Positions 1-6,309 of a stretch of 13,974 bases of DNA are shown here, piece after piece. A program made the position numbers and the translations under genes. Where the stretch lies: NCBI GenBank assembly GCA_038213835.1, contig JBBQSN010000093.1, positions 1 to 13,974 on the forward strand, in the 5' to 3' direction. The stretch is from JBBQSN01 sp038213835. Lineage in GTDB: Bacteria > Actinomycetota > Actinomycetes > Actinomycetales > CAWJMD01. How positions within the stretch are numbered: position 1 is the stretch's first letter; each line of letters starts with the position of its first letter. The notes under the pieces were generated by a model that was not told the origin of the DNA, did not search any database, and saw nothing but the letters and a program-made list of their open reading frames with translations.

Positions 1-14
1 TCACGACCGTGCCC

Positions 15-647
15 TCACGACCGCGTCTCACGATTGCCGCGGGCATGGCACCCAGCGAGGTGGTCGTCGACCAGGCCGCACGCCTGCATCCCGGCGTACG
101 CGGTGGTGGGGCCGACGAACACGAACCCGTGCTGCTTCAGCGCCTTCGCCATCGCGGTGGACTCCGGCGTCACGGCGGGCACGTCCGCGAAGATCTGCGG
201 CACCGGGCGTCCGGGCGCCTCCGGGGCGAAGGACCAGAAGAAGGCGTCCAGGCCCGGGCCGTCGCGCAGGTCGAGCACGGCCCGGGCGTTCGTGACGGCG
301 GCCCGCACCTTGGCCCGGTTCCGGACGATCCCGGCATCGGCCATCAACCGGTCGTGGTCGGCGTCGTCGAACCGGGCCACGACCTCCGGGTCGAACCCCG
401 CGAAGGCGCCGCGGAACCCCTCGCGCTTGCGCAGGATGGTGATCCAGGACAGGCCGGACTGGAACGCCTCCAGCGTGATCCGCTCGTACAGCGCGTGCTC
501 GCCGTGGACCGGGCGGCCCCACTCGTCGTCGTGGTAGCCCACGTACTCGGGCGCGCTGGTCCCCCACCGGCAGCGGGACAGCCCGTCCGGCCCCGTGACG
601 AGGTCGGTGACGAGGTCGGGGCCGAGGTCGGGGACGTCCTCAGCCAC
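15..647 (-). CDS. tag: DNA-3-methyladenine glycosylase I
   Basis: Base-excision repair enzyme that removes 3-methyladenine from alkylated DNA, cytosolic. The 210-residue protein carries the Tag signature: Cys26 and His39 near the N-terminus and His196 and Cys200 near the C-terminus have the spacing of the zinc ligands of E. coli Tag (Cys4, His17, His175, Cys179). Glu60 in TLEAFQSGLSW matches the family's key glutamate (E. coli Glu38). The start is GTG at 647, overlapping the stop of the SRPBCC gene upstream by 8 bases, so translation is probably coupled. The first ~22 residues are a low-complexity extension encoded by a 12-bp tandem repeat, and no other start precedes Cys26 closely. It is the last gene of a DivIVA-SRPBCC-tag run, and tagA lies near folP2 in mycobacteria too. 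Function is very likely correct; only the N-terminal end is uncertain. Confidence 0.95.
   Translation of the reverse strand: MAEDVPDLGPDLVTDLVTGPDGLSRCRWGTSAPEYVGYHDDEWGRPVHGEHALYERITLEAFQSGLSWITILRKREGFRGAFAGFDPEVVARFDDADHDRLMADAGIVRNRAKVRAAVTNARAVLDLRDGPGLDAFFWSFAPEAPGRPVPQIFADVPAVTPESTAMAKALKQHGFVFVGPTTAYAGMQACGLVDDHLAGCHARGNRETRS
595..630. repeat. 12-bp tandem repeat in the tag N-terminus
   Basis: Three consecutive 12-bp units (GTGACGAGGTCG, GTGACGAGGTCG, GGGCCGAGGTCG on the plus strand), followed by a decayed partial unit. Read on the minus strand within tag they encode repeated Asp-Leu-Val-Thr-like tetrapeptides before the conserved domain. The period is a multiple of three, so copy changes keep the frame. 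Confidence 0.8.
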
Positions 648-1092
648 GCGGGCGCTCGGCGTCGCGCAGCATCTGCCGGGCGACCCGGCCGAACACCACC
701 TTGCCGGGCAGCGCCACGAGGCGGGACACGACCGGGTCGAGCCACCGCGGGCCGACGGCGACGCCCTCGGTCCAGCTCACCCGTGAGCCGGCGCCCTCCG
801 CGTGCACCTCGATGCTCGCAGCGCCGCGCACCCGTCCGCGCTTCTCGATCACGCAGAGCCCGGATCGACCGCCGGAGGGGGGCTCCCAGCGGACCACCTC
901 CATCGGGTCGTCGAACGCCACCCGTCCGACGCCGGTGGTGCCCGTGAACCGGGTGCCGACGCCGTCGGTGCTGCGCTCGACCCGCACCGTCGTCAGCGGG
1001 ACGTGCCGACCGTGGGCGGGCCAGTCGGTCATCGCGGCGAACGCGGCGGCGGGGGCCAGCGTGGTGTGGACGACCGCTGTGAAGGTCTGCAC
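640..1092 (-). CDS. SRPBCC (START-like) family protein
   Basis: A 150-residue protein of the SRPBCC/polyketide-cyclase-like superfamily, a fold that binds small hydrophobic ligands in a helix-grip cavity; the ligand here is unknown. The family look comes from the opening strand and helix (TFTAVVHTTLAPAAAFAAMTDW), the middle GVGTRFTGTTGVGR and FDDPMEVVRWEPP strands, and a long C-terminal helix (residues ~118-146) ending in a basic tail. The length is normal for the fold. It starts at GTG 1092, three bases after the DivIVA gene's stop, and its stop overlaps the tag start, so it is the middle gene of a three-gene operon. I see no catalytic residues that specify a reaction. An unassigned single-domain ligand-binding protein is the honest call. 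Confidence 0.82.
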   Translation of the reverse strand: MQTFTAVVHTTLAPAAAFAAMTDWPAHGRHVPLTTVRVERSTDGVGTRFTGTTGVGRVAFDDPMEVVRWEPPSGGRSGLCVIEKRGRVRGAASIEVHAEGAGSRVSWTEGVAVGPRWLDPVVSRLVALPGKVVFGRVARQMLRDAERPRG

Positions 1093-1095
1093 GGG

Positions 1096-1455
1096 TCAGC
1101 GCCCCGCAGGATCGGTAGCGGGGTCGGTGGCGGGGTCGGCGGCGAGGCGCTTGTCGGTGGCCCGGTCGCGCAGGGCACCGCGCAGGGTCGCCACCTCCGC
1201 GTCGCGCTCGGCCAGCTCGGCCTGCACCCGGTCGAGGGCGGCGTCGACCTCGTCCATCCGGTAGCCGCGCAGCCCGACCGAGAACCGGGCCCGGCCGAGG
1301 TCGGCCGGCTCCAGCCGACCCGCCGGCAGCGCGTTGTCGCGGCGGGAGCGCACCGGCTCCTCCAACCCCCCACGGAGCCGCCCGACGGCCACGGCGGCGA
1401 CGACGCCGACGAGGGCGACGGCCACCAGGAGCAGGATGAGGTCCACGCGAGGCAT
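1096..1455 (-). CDS. Membrane-anchored DivIVA-domain protein
   Basis: A small 119-residue protein with one N-terminal membrane helix (residues ~5-25, mostly Leu, Val and Ala), a linker, then a DivIVA-like motif (ARFSVGLRGYRMDEVDAALD, residues ~56-75) running into a short coiled coil (~70-98). DivIVA motifs of this kind (F..GYR..EVD..L) are found in actinobacterial cell-envelope and polar-growth proteins. The mycobacterial gene between gpgS and tagA (Rv1209) is, from memory, a similar small protein. The C-terminus is a DPAT repeat encoded by 12-bp units. It starts at ATG 1455, diverging from folP with 17 bases between the two starts, and leads the operon with the SRPBCC protein and tag. No good Shine-Dalgarno is visible. 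The localisation role is inferred from the domain. Confidence 0.85.
   Translation of the reverse strand: MPRVDLILLLVAVALVGVVAAVAVGRLRGGLEEPVRSRRDNALPAGRLEPADLGRARFSVGLRGYRMDEVDAALDRVQAELAERDAEVATLRGALRDRATDKRLAADPATDPATDPAGR
1109..1144. repeat. 12-bp tandem repeat in the DivIVA-gene C-terminus
   Basis: Three 12-bp units (GGATCGGTAGCG, GGGTCGGTGGCG, GGGTCGGCGGCG on the plus strand) that encode the Asp-Pro-Ala-Thr repeats closing the DivIVA-domain protein. It has the same period as the repeats at 595 and 1485 but a different unit. Confidence 0.75.
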
Positions 1456-1472
1456 CGTGCCATGCTGCTGAC

Positions 1473-2411
1473 GTGCCAGAGCCTGTGCCCGATCGAGTGC
1501 CCGATCAAGTGCCCGATCGAGTGCCCGATCGGGTGCCCGATCGATCGGCCCCCCTGCGGCTCGGACGGAACGAGTACGGCCGCGAGCGCCGCCTCGTGAT
1601 GGCGATCGTGAACCGCACGCCGGACTCCTTCTACGACCGCGGAGCGACCTTCACCGAGCAGGCAGCCCTCGATCGCGTGGACCTCGTCGTCGAGCAGGGC
1701 GCCGACGTCCTGGACGTCGGTGGCGTCAAGGCCGCGCCGGGTCAGGAGGTCACGGTGGCCGAGGAGATCGCTCGCACGGCACCGTTCGTCGCCACGGTCC
1801 GCGAGCGCTACCCCGACCTGGTGATCAGCGTCGACACCTACCGCGAGCCGGTGGCCCGCGCGGTCTGCGAGGCCGGCGCCGACCTGCTCAACGACACCTG
1901 GGGCGGGGCCGACCCCGGCGTCGCGCGCGTGGCCGCCGAGTTCGGCGTGAGCCTGGTCTGCGCGCACGCAGGCGGGGCCGTCCCGCGCACCCGTCCCCAT
2001 CGGGTCGGGTACGACGACGTCGTCGCCGACGTGCTCGCCCGCACCACCACCCTGGCCCGCACCGCCGTCGCCGAGGGGGTCGACCCCACCCGCCTGGTCA
2101 TCGACCCCGCGCACGACTTCGGCAAGAACACCTGGCACTCCCTCGAGGTCACGCGCCGCCTCGACGAGATGGTCGCCACCGGCTGGCCGGTGCTGGTCTC
2201 GTTGTCCAACAAGGACTTCGTGGGCGAGGCGCTCGGTCGTCCCCTCACCGAGCGGCTGGTCGGCACCCTGGCCACGACCGCGATCAGCGCGTGGCACGGG
2301 GCGATGGTGTTCCGCGTGCACGAGGTGGCCGAGACCCGCCAGGTGCTCGACATGGTGTCGGTGATCGCCGGCGGGCAGCCGCCCGCCCTGACCGTGCGGG
2401 GCCTGGCGTAG
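1473..2411 (+). CDS. folP2: Dihydropteroate synthase homologue, FolP2 type
   Basis: A member of the pterin-binding TIM-barrel family; true DHPS condenses p-aminobenzoate with dihydropterin pyrophosphate in folate synthesis. Visible DHPS elements are NRTPDSF (47-53), DVGG (81-84), SVDT (119-122), LLND (138-141), DPAHDFGKN (211-219), SLSNKD (243-248) and RVHE (281-284), ending TVRGLA. The loop that reads STRPG in catalytic DHPS is replaced by VKAAPG (85-90), and the usual SRK is SNK, as I recall for mycobacterial FolP2, whose DHPS activity is doubtful. It may therefore be a paralogue with another role, and the organism probably has a separate folP1. Residues 5-24 are VPDR repeats with an in-frame GTG in every unit, so the exact start is open; 1473 gives 312 residues. 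It converges on DUF2254 across 49 bases. Confidence 0.88.
   Translation: MPEPVPDRVPDQVPDRVPDRVPDRSAPLRLGRNEYGRERRLVMAIVNRTPDSFYDRGATFTEQAALDRVDLVVEQGADVLDVGGVKAAPGQEVTVAEEIARTAPFVATVRERYPDLVISVDTYREPVARAVCEAGADLLNDTWGGADPGVARVAAEFGVSLVCAHAGGAVPRTRPHRVGYDDVVADVLARTTTLARTAVAEGVDPTRLVIDPAHDFGKNTWHSLEVTRRLDEMVATGWPVLVSLSNKDFVGEALGRPLTERLVGTLATTAISAWHGAMVFRVHEVAETRQVLDMVSVIAGGQPPALTVRGLA
1485..1544. repeat. Five-copy 12-bp tandem repeat at the folP2 start
   Basis: Five head-to-tail units of GTGCCCGATCGA with single-base variants (units 2 and 4 end CAA and CGG). They encode Val-Pro-Asp-Arg/Gln. Each unit contains a GTG codon in the folP2 frame and most contain the palindrome CGATCG; the run ends in the 12-bp palindrome CCGATCGATCGG at 1537-1548. 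It lies 30 bases from the divergent DivIVA-gene start, so it could also be part of the promoter region. Confidence 0.92.
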
Positions 2412-2443
2412 CCGGACCGGCTCGATCCTGCACTGGCGGGTCC

Positions 2444-2457
2444 GTCCACGCGTGGAC
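2444..2457. terminator. Possible bidirectional terminator between convergent genes
   Basis: A perfect 14-bp palindrome, GTCCACGCGTGGAC, in the 49-bp gap between the convergent folP2 and DUF2254 genes. A longer alternative stem (GCGG-G-TCC with GGACCGC) overlaps it. There is no T-tract, so terminator function is a guess from position and symmetry. Confidence 0.35.
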
Positions 2458-2460
2458 CGC

Positions 2461-3783
2461 TCAGCGCGGCGGGATCACGGTTCCCGGGGCCGCGTCCCGG
2501 ACGGCGCGGGTGATCGACTCGACGTCGTGCTCCGAGTGATCCGCGGCCGCGAAGGCCTCCACGAGGAGCTGGAGCTCGCGCCGCAGGGCGGCGTGGACGT
2601 CCACGCTGTCGGTGGCGCCCCCGACCCGCCGGGCGAGATTGACCGCGCGTCGGACGACAGCCGGTGACCCGGTCGCGTACCACCGCACCGCCTCGAGGAC
2701 GGACGCCACCGCCCGGGCCCTGTCGACCGACGGTGCGTACACCCGCGCGCGCCCGTCGGGACCGCGCCGCCAGGTCGAGGGTCGTTCGCGGCCGACGAGG
2801 CGGACCAGCCCGACGGTCAGGTCGTCGAGGGCGGTGATCGCCGTGTAGGGGTCGTTCGTGCCGGGCGACAGAGCGCGAACGGCCATCTCGGTGAGTTGCT
2901 GCACAGCGAAATCGATGTCCTGCACCGGTGTTCGAGCACTCCCGATATCGACCGCGGAACGCAGCGATCCCCGCAGCTCGTCGTCGGACGCCTCGGCCCC
3001 GTGCACCGTCAGCAGGAGGTCACCGGCCAGGACGTGCTCGCCGGGCGACACCACCAGCGCGACGACGACGTCATGGCTCGAGGCGACCTCCACCAGGTCG
3101 TCGCCGTCCACGGCGAGCACGTAGCCGGACCGCTCGGCCAGGACGCCCTCTCCGGAGGCCGGATCTGGAGGGTCGGGATCCTCCTCCGGGCGGCGCGAGC
3201 CCTCGCCCACCGGGAGGGGGTACAGCCGGTCCACCGCCCCGACCAGCTCGGAGCGGACCCGGCCCGCCATCGTGGGCACCTGGATCGAGTCGCTGATGTG
3301 GTGGATGAAGTAGACGAGCACGCCGACGTCCAGCACGGCCAGGAGGAAGGCCACGTTGACCGCGAGGTGCGGGACGAACGTCTCGTCCCCCGCGTCGCCC
3401 AGCACCCGGATCGACCGGAGCACGAGCAGGCTGTACAGGAACGTCGCGACGAACACGCCGAGGACCACCTGGTTGCCCCGGTCGGTCATGAAGTTGCGCA
3501 CCAACCGCGGGCCGTAGGTCGACGAGGTCAGCGCCAGGACGGCCATCGTGATCGAGAAGGTCGTGCCGGCCACCGCGAGGCTCGAGGACGCGATCGCCCC
3601 GAGCAGGTCCCGACTGCCGCTCTCACCCACCCGGTAGATCACCACACCCAGCCAGTCGGGGACCAGCACCTGCTCGAGGTACTGGTCCAGGGCCATCAGC
3701 CCCTCGGCGAGCGCCGCCGCGACCACGCAGAGGACGGCGGGCACGAACCAGAAGCGCTCACCCAGTCGCTCGATCACGGTCAT
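2461..3783 (-). CDS. DUF2254 family membrane protein
   Basis: A 440-residue predicted inner-membrane protein of unknown function that matches the DUF2254 layout. Four N-terminal membrane helices (about residues 11-32, 58-86, 104-124 and 138-163) include the conserved stretch SSLAVAGTTFSITMAVLALTSS followed by YGPRLVRNF. A cytosolic C-terminal half then contains DIGSARTPVQDIDFAVQQL and ALSPGTNDPYTA, both typical of this family. The length is normal. It starts at ATG 3783, but a 15-bp hyphenated palindrome sits where the ribosome-binding site would be. No neighbour suggests a role: it stands alone between folP2 (convergent) and the LOG/LigB-like genes (same strand, 77 bases away). Confidence 0.9.
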   Translation of the reverse strand: MTVIERLGERFWFVPAVLCVVAAALAEGLMALDQYLEQVLVPDWLGVVIYRVGESGSRDLLGAIASSSLAVAGTTFSITMAVLALTSSTYGPRLVRNFMTDRGNQVVLGVFVATFLYSLLVLRSIRVLGDAGDETFVPHLAVNVAFLLAVLDVGVLVYFIHHISDSIQVPTMAGRVRSELVGAVDRLYPLPVGEGSRRPEEDPDPPDPASGEGVLAERSGYVLAVDGDDLVEVASSHDVVVALVVSPGEHVLAGDLLLTVHGAEASDDELRGSLRSAVDIGSARTPVQDIDFAVQQLTEMAVRALSPGTNDPYTAITALDDLTVGLVRLVGRERPSTWRRGPDGRARVYAPSVDRARAVASVLEAVRWYATGSPAVVRRAVNLARRVGGATDSVDVHAALRRELQLLVEAFAAADHSEHDVESITRAVRDAAPGTVIPPR

Positions 3784-3788
3784 GGGGC

Positions 3789-3803
3789 GAGCCTGACAGG
3801 CTC
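3789..3803. promoter_or_regulatory. Inverted repeat over the DUF2254 ribosome-binding site
   Basis: GAGCCTG and CAGGCTC arms separated by a single base form a perfect 7-1-7 inverted repeat five bases before the ATG of the DUF2254 gene. It replaces a visible Shine-Dalgarno. It could be an operator, or the tail-end hairpin of the gene ending at 3861, 57 bases upstream. Confidence 0.4.
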
Positions 3804-3860
3804 ACGGCTGACGTGCCCGGCGGCGACGGCTGCGGTCCCTCCTGGCGAGGACCGATGACG

Positions 3861-4562
3861 TCAGGGATCCTCGGTGCCCAGGTGTGCGGCCGCCACCACG
3901 TAGAGCACGCCGGACGGGTCGCCGGTCCAGCGCCGCTCCAGCGCCGCACCCGGACCCATCGCGCCGGCGAGCGCCTGCCACGCCGCCAGCCCGTGCACCC
4001 ACAGCTCGGCGCCGAGGGCGGGGTCCAGGCCGAGGACGCCGTCGAGGTCGGCGTCCGCCGCCGCGAGCAGGACGTCGTCGAAGGCCGCGGCGCGCGGGTC
4101 GAGGTGGCCGGGGGCCTTCTCGGTGCGGCACGCCGTCCCCTCGGCGAGGACGAGGTAGCCCGTCCCGGGACCGGCGACGGTGGCGGCACCCGCCCGAGCG
4201 GCCTCGGCGGGCGGCGTGCCCGGGGCGACGGCGACGAACCGGCGGGGGCCGTCCCACCCGGCCGTGTCGAGCAGCACGCTCGCGACCGCGAACGGCAGCG
4301 GGACGTCCGCGCCGCCCCGGCGTGGCGCCGTGCCGGAACCCAGGCCCCAGCGGTGCAGCCCGAGGTCGGCCCCGACCCGGTGCTGGCCGGCCGGCTCGGC
4401 CTCGGCGAGGACGACCACCTCGCCCGGACGGGTGGCCACCAGGTCGCGGACGACCCCGGCCACCGCCGCACGCAGCTCGGGCACCGGGTCGCCGCGCCCG
4501 GTCAGACCGGGCAGCAGCAGGGGGCTCGCCGGCACCAGGGCGACCGAGAGGATCGAGCCCAT
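3861..4562 (-). CDS. Class III extradiol dioxygenase-like (LigB-fold) protein
   Basis: A 233-residue protein resembling the actinobacterial family annotated as class III extradiol dioxygenase subunit B-like, whose substrate is unknown. Supporting features are the N-terminal SVALVPASPLLLPGLTG, followed by VVVLAEAEPA, PLPFAVASVLLD, GDGTA-like LVLAEGTACR with LDPRAAAFDD, and a C-terminal WTGDPSGVLYVVAAAHLG. In relatives I recall the first motif often carries His or Cys next to PPLLVP; here it is PASPLLLP, so a metal ligand may be missing. It starts at ATG 4562, overlapping the LOG stop by one base (TGATG), so the two are co-translated. The link between the two proteins is unknown. Confidence 0.65.
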   Translation of the reverse strand: MGSILSVALVPASPLLLPGLTGRGDPVPELRAAVAGVVRDLVATRPGEVVVLAEAEPAGQHRVGADLGLHRWGLGSGTAPRRGGADVPLPFAVASVLLDTAGWDGPRRFVAVAPGTPPAEAARAGAATVAGPGTGYLVLAEGTACRTEKAPGHLDPRAAAFDDVLLAAADADLDGVLGLDPALGAELWVHGLAAWQALAGAMGPGAALERRWTGDPSGVLYVVAAAHLGTEDP

Positions 4563-5146
4563 CACTCCACCACCTCGGCGCCCGGCACGAGGTGCGGCTC
4601 GCGCCCGAGGTGCTGCTCCACCAGGTCGAGGGCCTCGGCCGCCGAGCGGGCCCAGAGCAGCACGTCGCGGGCCTCGCCGCGGACGAAGCCCTCGGTCTCG
4701 AGGTGGTCCACGAGCGACTCCAGCGGGGCGAACAGTCCCGTCGGGTCGCACACCACCACCGGCTTCTCGTGCATGCCGAGCGAGCGCGCGACCCAGATCT
4801 CCAGCAGCTCCTCGAGCGTGCCGAGGCCACCGGGCAGGACGACGAACGCGTCGGCCGCCTCGTCCATCCGGGCCTTGCGGTCACGCATCCCGGTCGTGAC
4901 GACGAGCTCGTCGGCCCCGTCGTCGGCGACCTCGAGGCCGACCAGCCCCTGCGGGATGACGCCGAGGGTGTGCGCGCCGCCGACCCGAGCAGCCCGGGCC
5001 ACCGCACCCATCATCGAGACCCGACCACCGCCGGAGACCAGCGAGTGACCGCGTCGGGCGATCAAGGCGCCGAGCTCGTCGGCGAGGGCGACGTGCGCCG
5101 GGGCGATGGCCTCGGAGCTGGAGCAGAACACGCAGACGGCGGCCAC
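4562..5146 (-). CDS. LOG family protein (cytokinin riboside 5'-monophosphate phosphoribohydrolase-like)
   Basis: A 194-residue Rossmann-fold TIGR00730/LOG protein, predicted to hydrolyse nucleoside 5'-monophosphates to free base and ribose 5-phosphate. It begins VCVFCSSSEAI, then SGGGRVSMMG (38-47), GMRDRKARM (86-94) and the diagnostic PGGLGTLEE (105-113). Arg90 and Glu113 correspond to the catalytic Arg/Glu pair of characterised LOGs. The GTG start at 5146 is preceded by AGGA with a 7-base spacer. The frame stays open for 81 codons further upstream, but that part is Arg-rich low complexity and overlaps a better gene, so it was excluded. Mycobacterial Rv1205 is the likely positional and functional counterpart, recalled from memory. 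Physiological substrate is unproven here. Confidence 0.92.
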   Translation of the reverse strand: MAAVCVFCSSSEAIAPAHVALADELGALIARRGHSLVSGGGRVSMMGAVARAARVGGAHTLGVIPQGLVGLEVADDGADELVVTTGMRDRKARMDEAADAFVVLPGGLGTLEELLEIWVARSLGMHEKPVVVCDPTGLFAPLESLVDHLETEGFVRGEARDVLLWARSAAEALDLVEQHLGREPHLVPGAEVVE

Positions 5147-5178
5147 GCGGTCATCCTGCCAGCGGCCCGCTCCGGGAC

Positions 5179-5502
5179 TCAGGCGGGCGGCAGGAACGGC
5201 GAGGTCGTCGGCGCCGTGGGCAGGGAGGGCACGGCGGTGAGGTGCGTGCCGGGCCCGGGGTCGGTCTCGTCCCGGACGAACGTGTCGTCGGCCGCCGCGG
5301 CCACGGCCGCGCCGGTCAGGGCGCGCACCATGTCGGGGACGTCGGACGGCGCGACCCGCAGCGTCCCGATGCAGCGATCGCCGTCCCACAGGCTCAGGAC
5401 CACCCGGCCGAGCTCAGGGTGGGACGACACCCGCAGCGCGCGACCGGGGCGGTCGCGACCCAGCACGACACCACCGTTCGCGGGCGCTGGTCTCACCGAC
5501 AT
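5179..5502 (-). CDS. Small conserved actinobacterial hypothetical protein
   Basis: A 107-residue soluble protein of unknown function. The core LRVSSHPELGRVVLSLWDGDRCIGTLRVAPSD (residues ~23-54) resembles a short beta-rich family widespread in actinobacteria, where the pattern of a strand, LSLW and CxGTxR followed by a helix recurs. The C-terminal 30 residues are Pro/Thr-rich and look disordered. ATG 5502 is used. The LOG gene follows after 32 bases on the same strand and may be co-transcribed; a strong hairpin separates it from the upstream second LOG gene. I know of no assigned role, so the call rests on pattern plus coding-like composition. Confidence 0.65.
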   Translation of the reverse strand: MSVRPAPANGGVVLGRDRPGRALRVSSHPELGRVVLSLWDGDRCIGTLRVAPSDVPDMVRALTGAAVAAAADDTFVRDETDPGPGTHLTAVPSLPTAPTTSPFLPPA

Positions 5503-5521
5503 CTGGTGATTGTGCGCGCGT

Positions 5522-5549
5522 GACCGGTCCCGCGTCTACGGGTCCGGTC
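5522..5549 (-). terminator. Hairpin terminator after the second LOG gene
   Basis: An 11-bp stem with one T-T mismatch (GACCGGTCCCG with CGGGTCCGGTC) and a 6-base loop (CGTCTA), starting three bases past the stop of the gene at 5553-6296. There is no U-tract, which is common for high-GC actinobacterial terminators. Confidence 0.6.
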
Positions 5550-5552
5550 CGG

Positions 5553-6296
5553 TCACCGGCCCTGCACCATCCAGGCCACGGCCTGCCCCGGGTCGTCGGT
5601 GAGCCGCAGCAGGTCGAGGTCGGCGGGCCCGATCGCGCCGCGCGTCAGCACGGTGCCGCGCAGCCAGTCGAGCAGGCCGGACCAGTAGTCGGTGCCCATC
5701 AGGACGATCGGGAACGAGGTGACCTTGCGGGTCTGCACCAGGGTCAGCGCCTCGAACAGCTCGTCGAAGGTGCCGAACCCGCCCGGCAGCACCACGAACC
5801 CCTGGGCGTACTTGACGAACATCGTCTTGCGGGCGAAGAAGTAGCGGAAGTCGACGCCGAGGTCGACGAACGCGTTCATCCCCTGCTCGAACGGCAGCTC
5901 GATGCCGAGACCGACCGAGACGCCGCCCGCGTCGCGGGCACCGCGGTTGGCCGCCTCCATGGCGCCGGGCCCGCCGCCGGTGATGACGGCCAGCCCGGCC
6001 TCGGCCAGCAGGCGCCCGACCTCGACGCCGAGCGCGTAGTCGGGGTGGTCGCGCGGCGTGCGCGCCGAGCCGAACACGCTGACCGCCGGCCCCAGCTCGG
6101 CCAGTGCGCCGAAGCCCTCGACGAACTCGCTCTGGATCCGCAGCACCCGCCACGGGTCGGTGTGTACCCAGTCGGCAGGCCCGTGGCTGTCGAGCAGGTG
6201 CTGGTCGGTCGTCTCGCCGGTCAGCTCCTGGCCGCGCAGCGTCACCGGGCCGCGGCGGTGCTCGGGCGGATGCGTCGGGACCTCGGGGTCGCTCAT
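5553..6296 (-). CDS. TIGR00730 family Rossmann-fold protein, long LOG type
   Basis: A 247-residue LOG-superfamily protein, longer than the LOG at 4562-5146 by an N-terminal extension of about 70 residues containing WRVLRIQSEFVEGF. The core shows VSVFGSART, ITGGGPGAMEAAN (105-117), FARKTMFVKY (154-163) and PGGFGTFDE (171-179), so Arg156 and Glu179 of the LOG active site are kept. The family hydrolyses nucleotide N-glycosidic bonds, but substrates of long members are poorly known. The true start is ATG 6296. The frame is open further upstream only because it runs antiparallel-frame through blh, and that part lacks family sequence. A TAGGCT box seven bases before ATG suggests a leaderless promoter of its own. 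The stop is followed by a hairpin. Confidence 0.9.
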   Translation of the reverse strand: MSDPEVPTHPPEHRRGPVTLRGQELTGETTDQHLLDSHGPADWVHTDPWRVLRIQSEFVEGFGALAELGPAVSVFGSARTPRDHPDYALGVEVGRLLAEAGLAVITGGGPGAMEAANRGARDAGGVSVGLGIELPFEQGMNAFVDLGVDFRYFFARKTMFVKYAQGFVVLPGGFGTFDELFEALTLVQTRKVTSFPIVLMGTDYWSGLLDWLRGTVLTRGAIGPADLDLLRLTDDPGQAVAWMVQGR

Positions 6297-6309
6297 GGCG
6301 ACAAGCCTA
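6297..6309 (-). promoter_or_regulatory. Candidate leaderless promoter -10 of the second LOG gene
   Basis: On the minus strand TAGGCT (6309 to 6304), then seven bases, then ATG. TANNNT with this spacing places the transcription start at the first base of the start codon. The TAG of the box is also the blh stop codon. No convincing -35 is visible. Confidence 0.5.

Noticed and set aside
1..23. Repeated TCACGACCG at 1-9 and 15-23
   Set aside because: Only two short copies at the window edge, one overlapping the tag stop; likely chance or the end of a neighbouring gene.
1029..2321. Minus-strand open frame of 430 codons opposite folP2
   Set aside because: It is antisense to conserved DHPS motifs and merges with the DivIVA gene in another frame.
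5147..5389. N-terminal extension of the short LOG protein
   Set aside because: Arg-rich and without family sequence, it overlaps the conserved small gene at 5179-5502; GTG 5146 has a Shine-Dalgarno and fits family length.
3884..5509. Long plus-strand open frame of about 540 codons
   Set aside because: It is Arg/Pro/Gly-rich, has no recognisable domain, and lies antisense to four better-supported minus-strand genes; an artefact of high GC.
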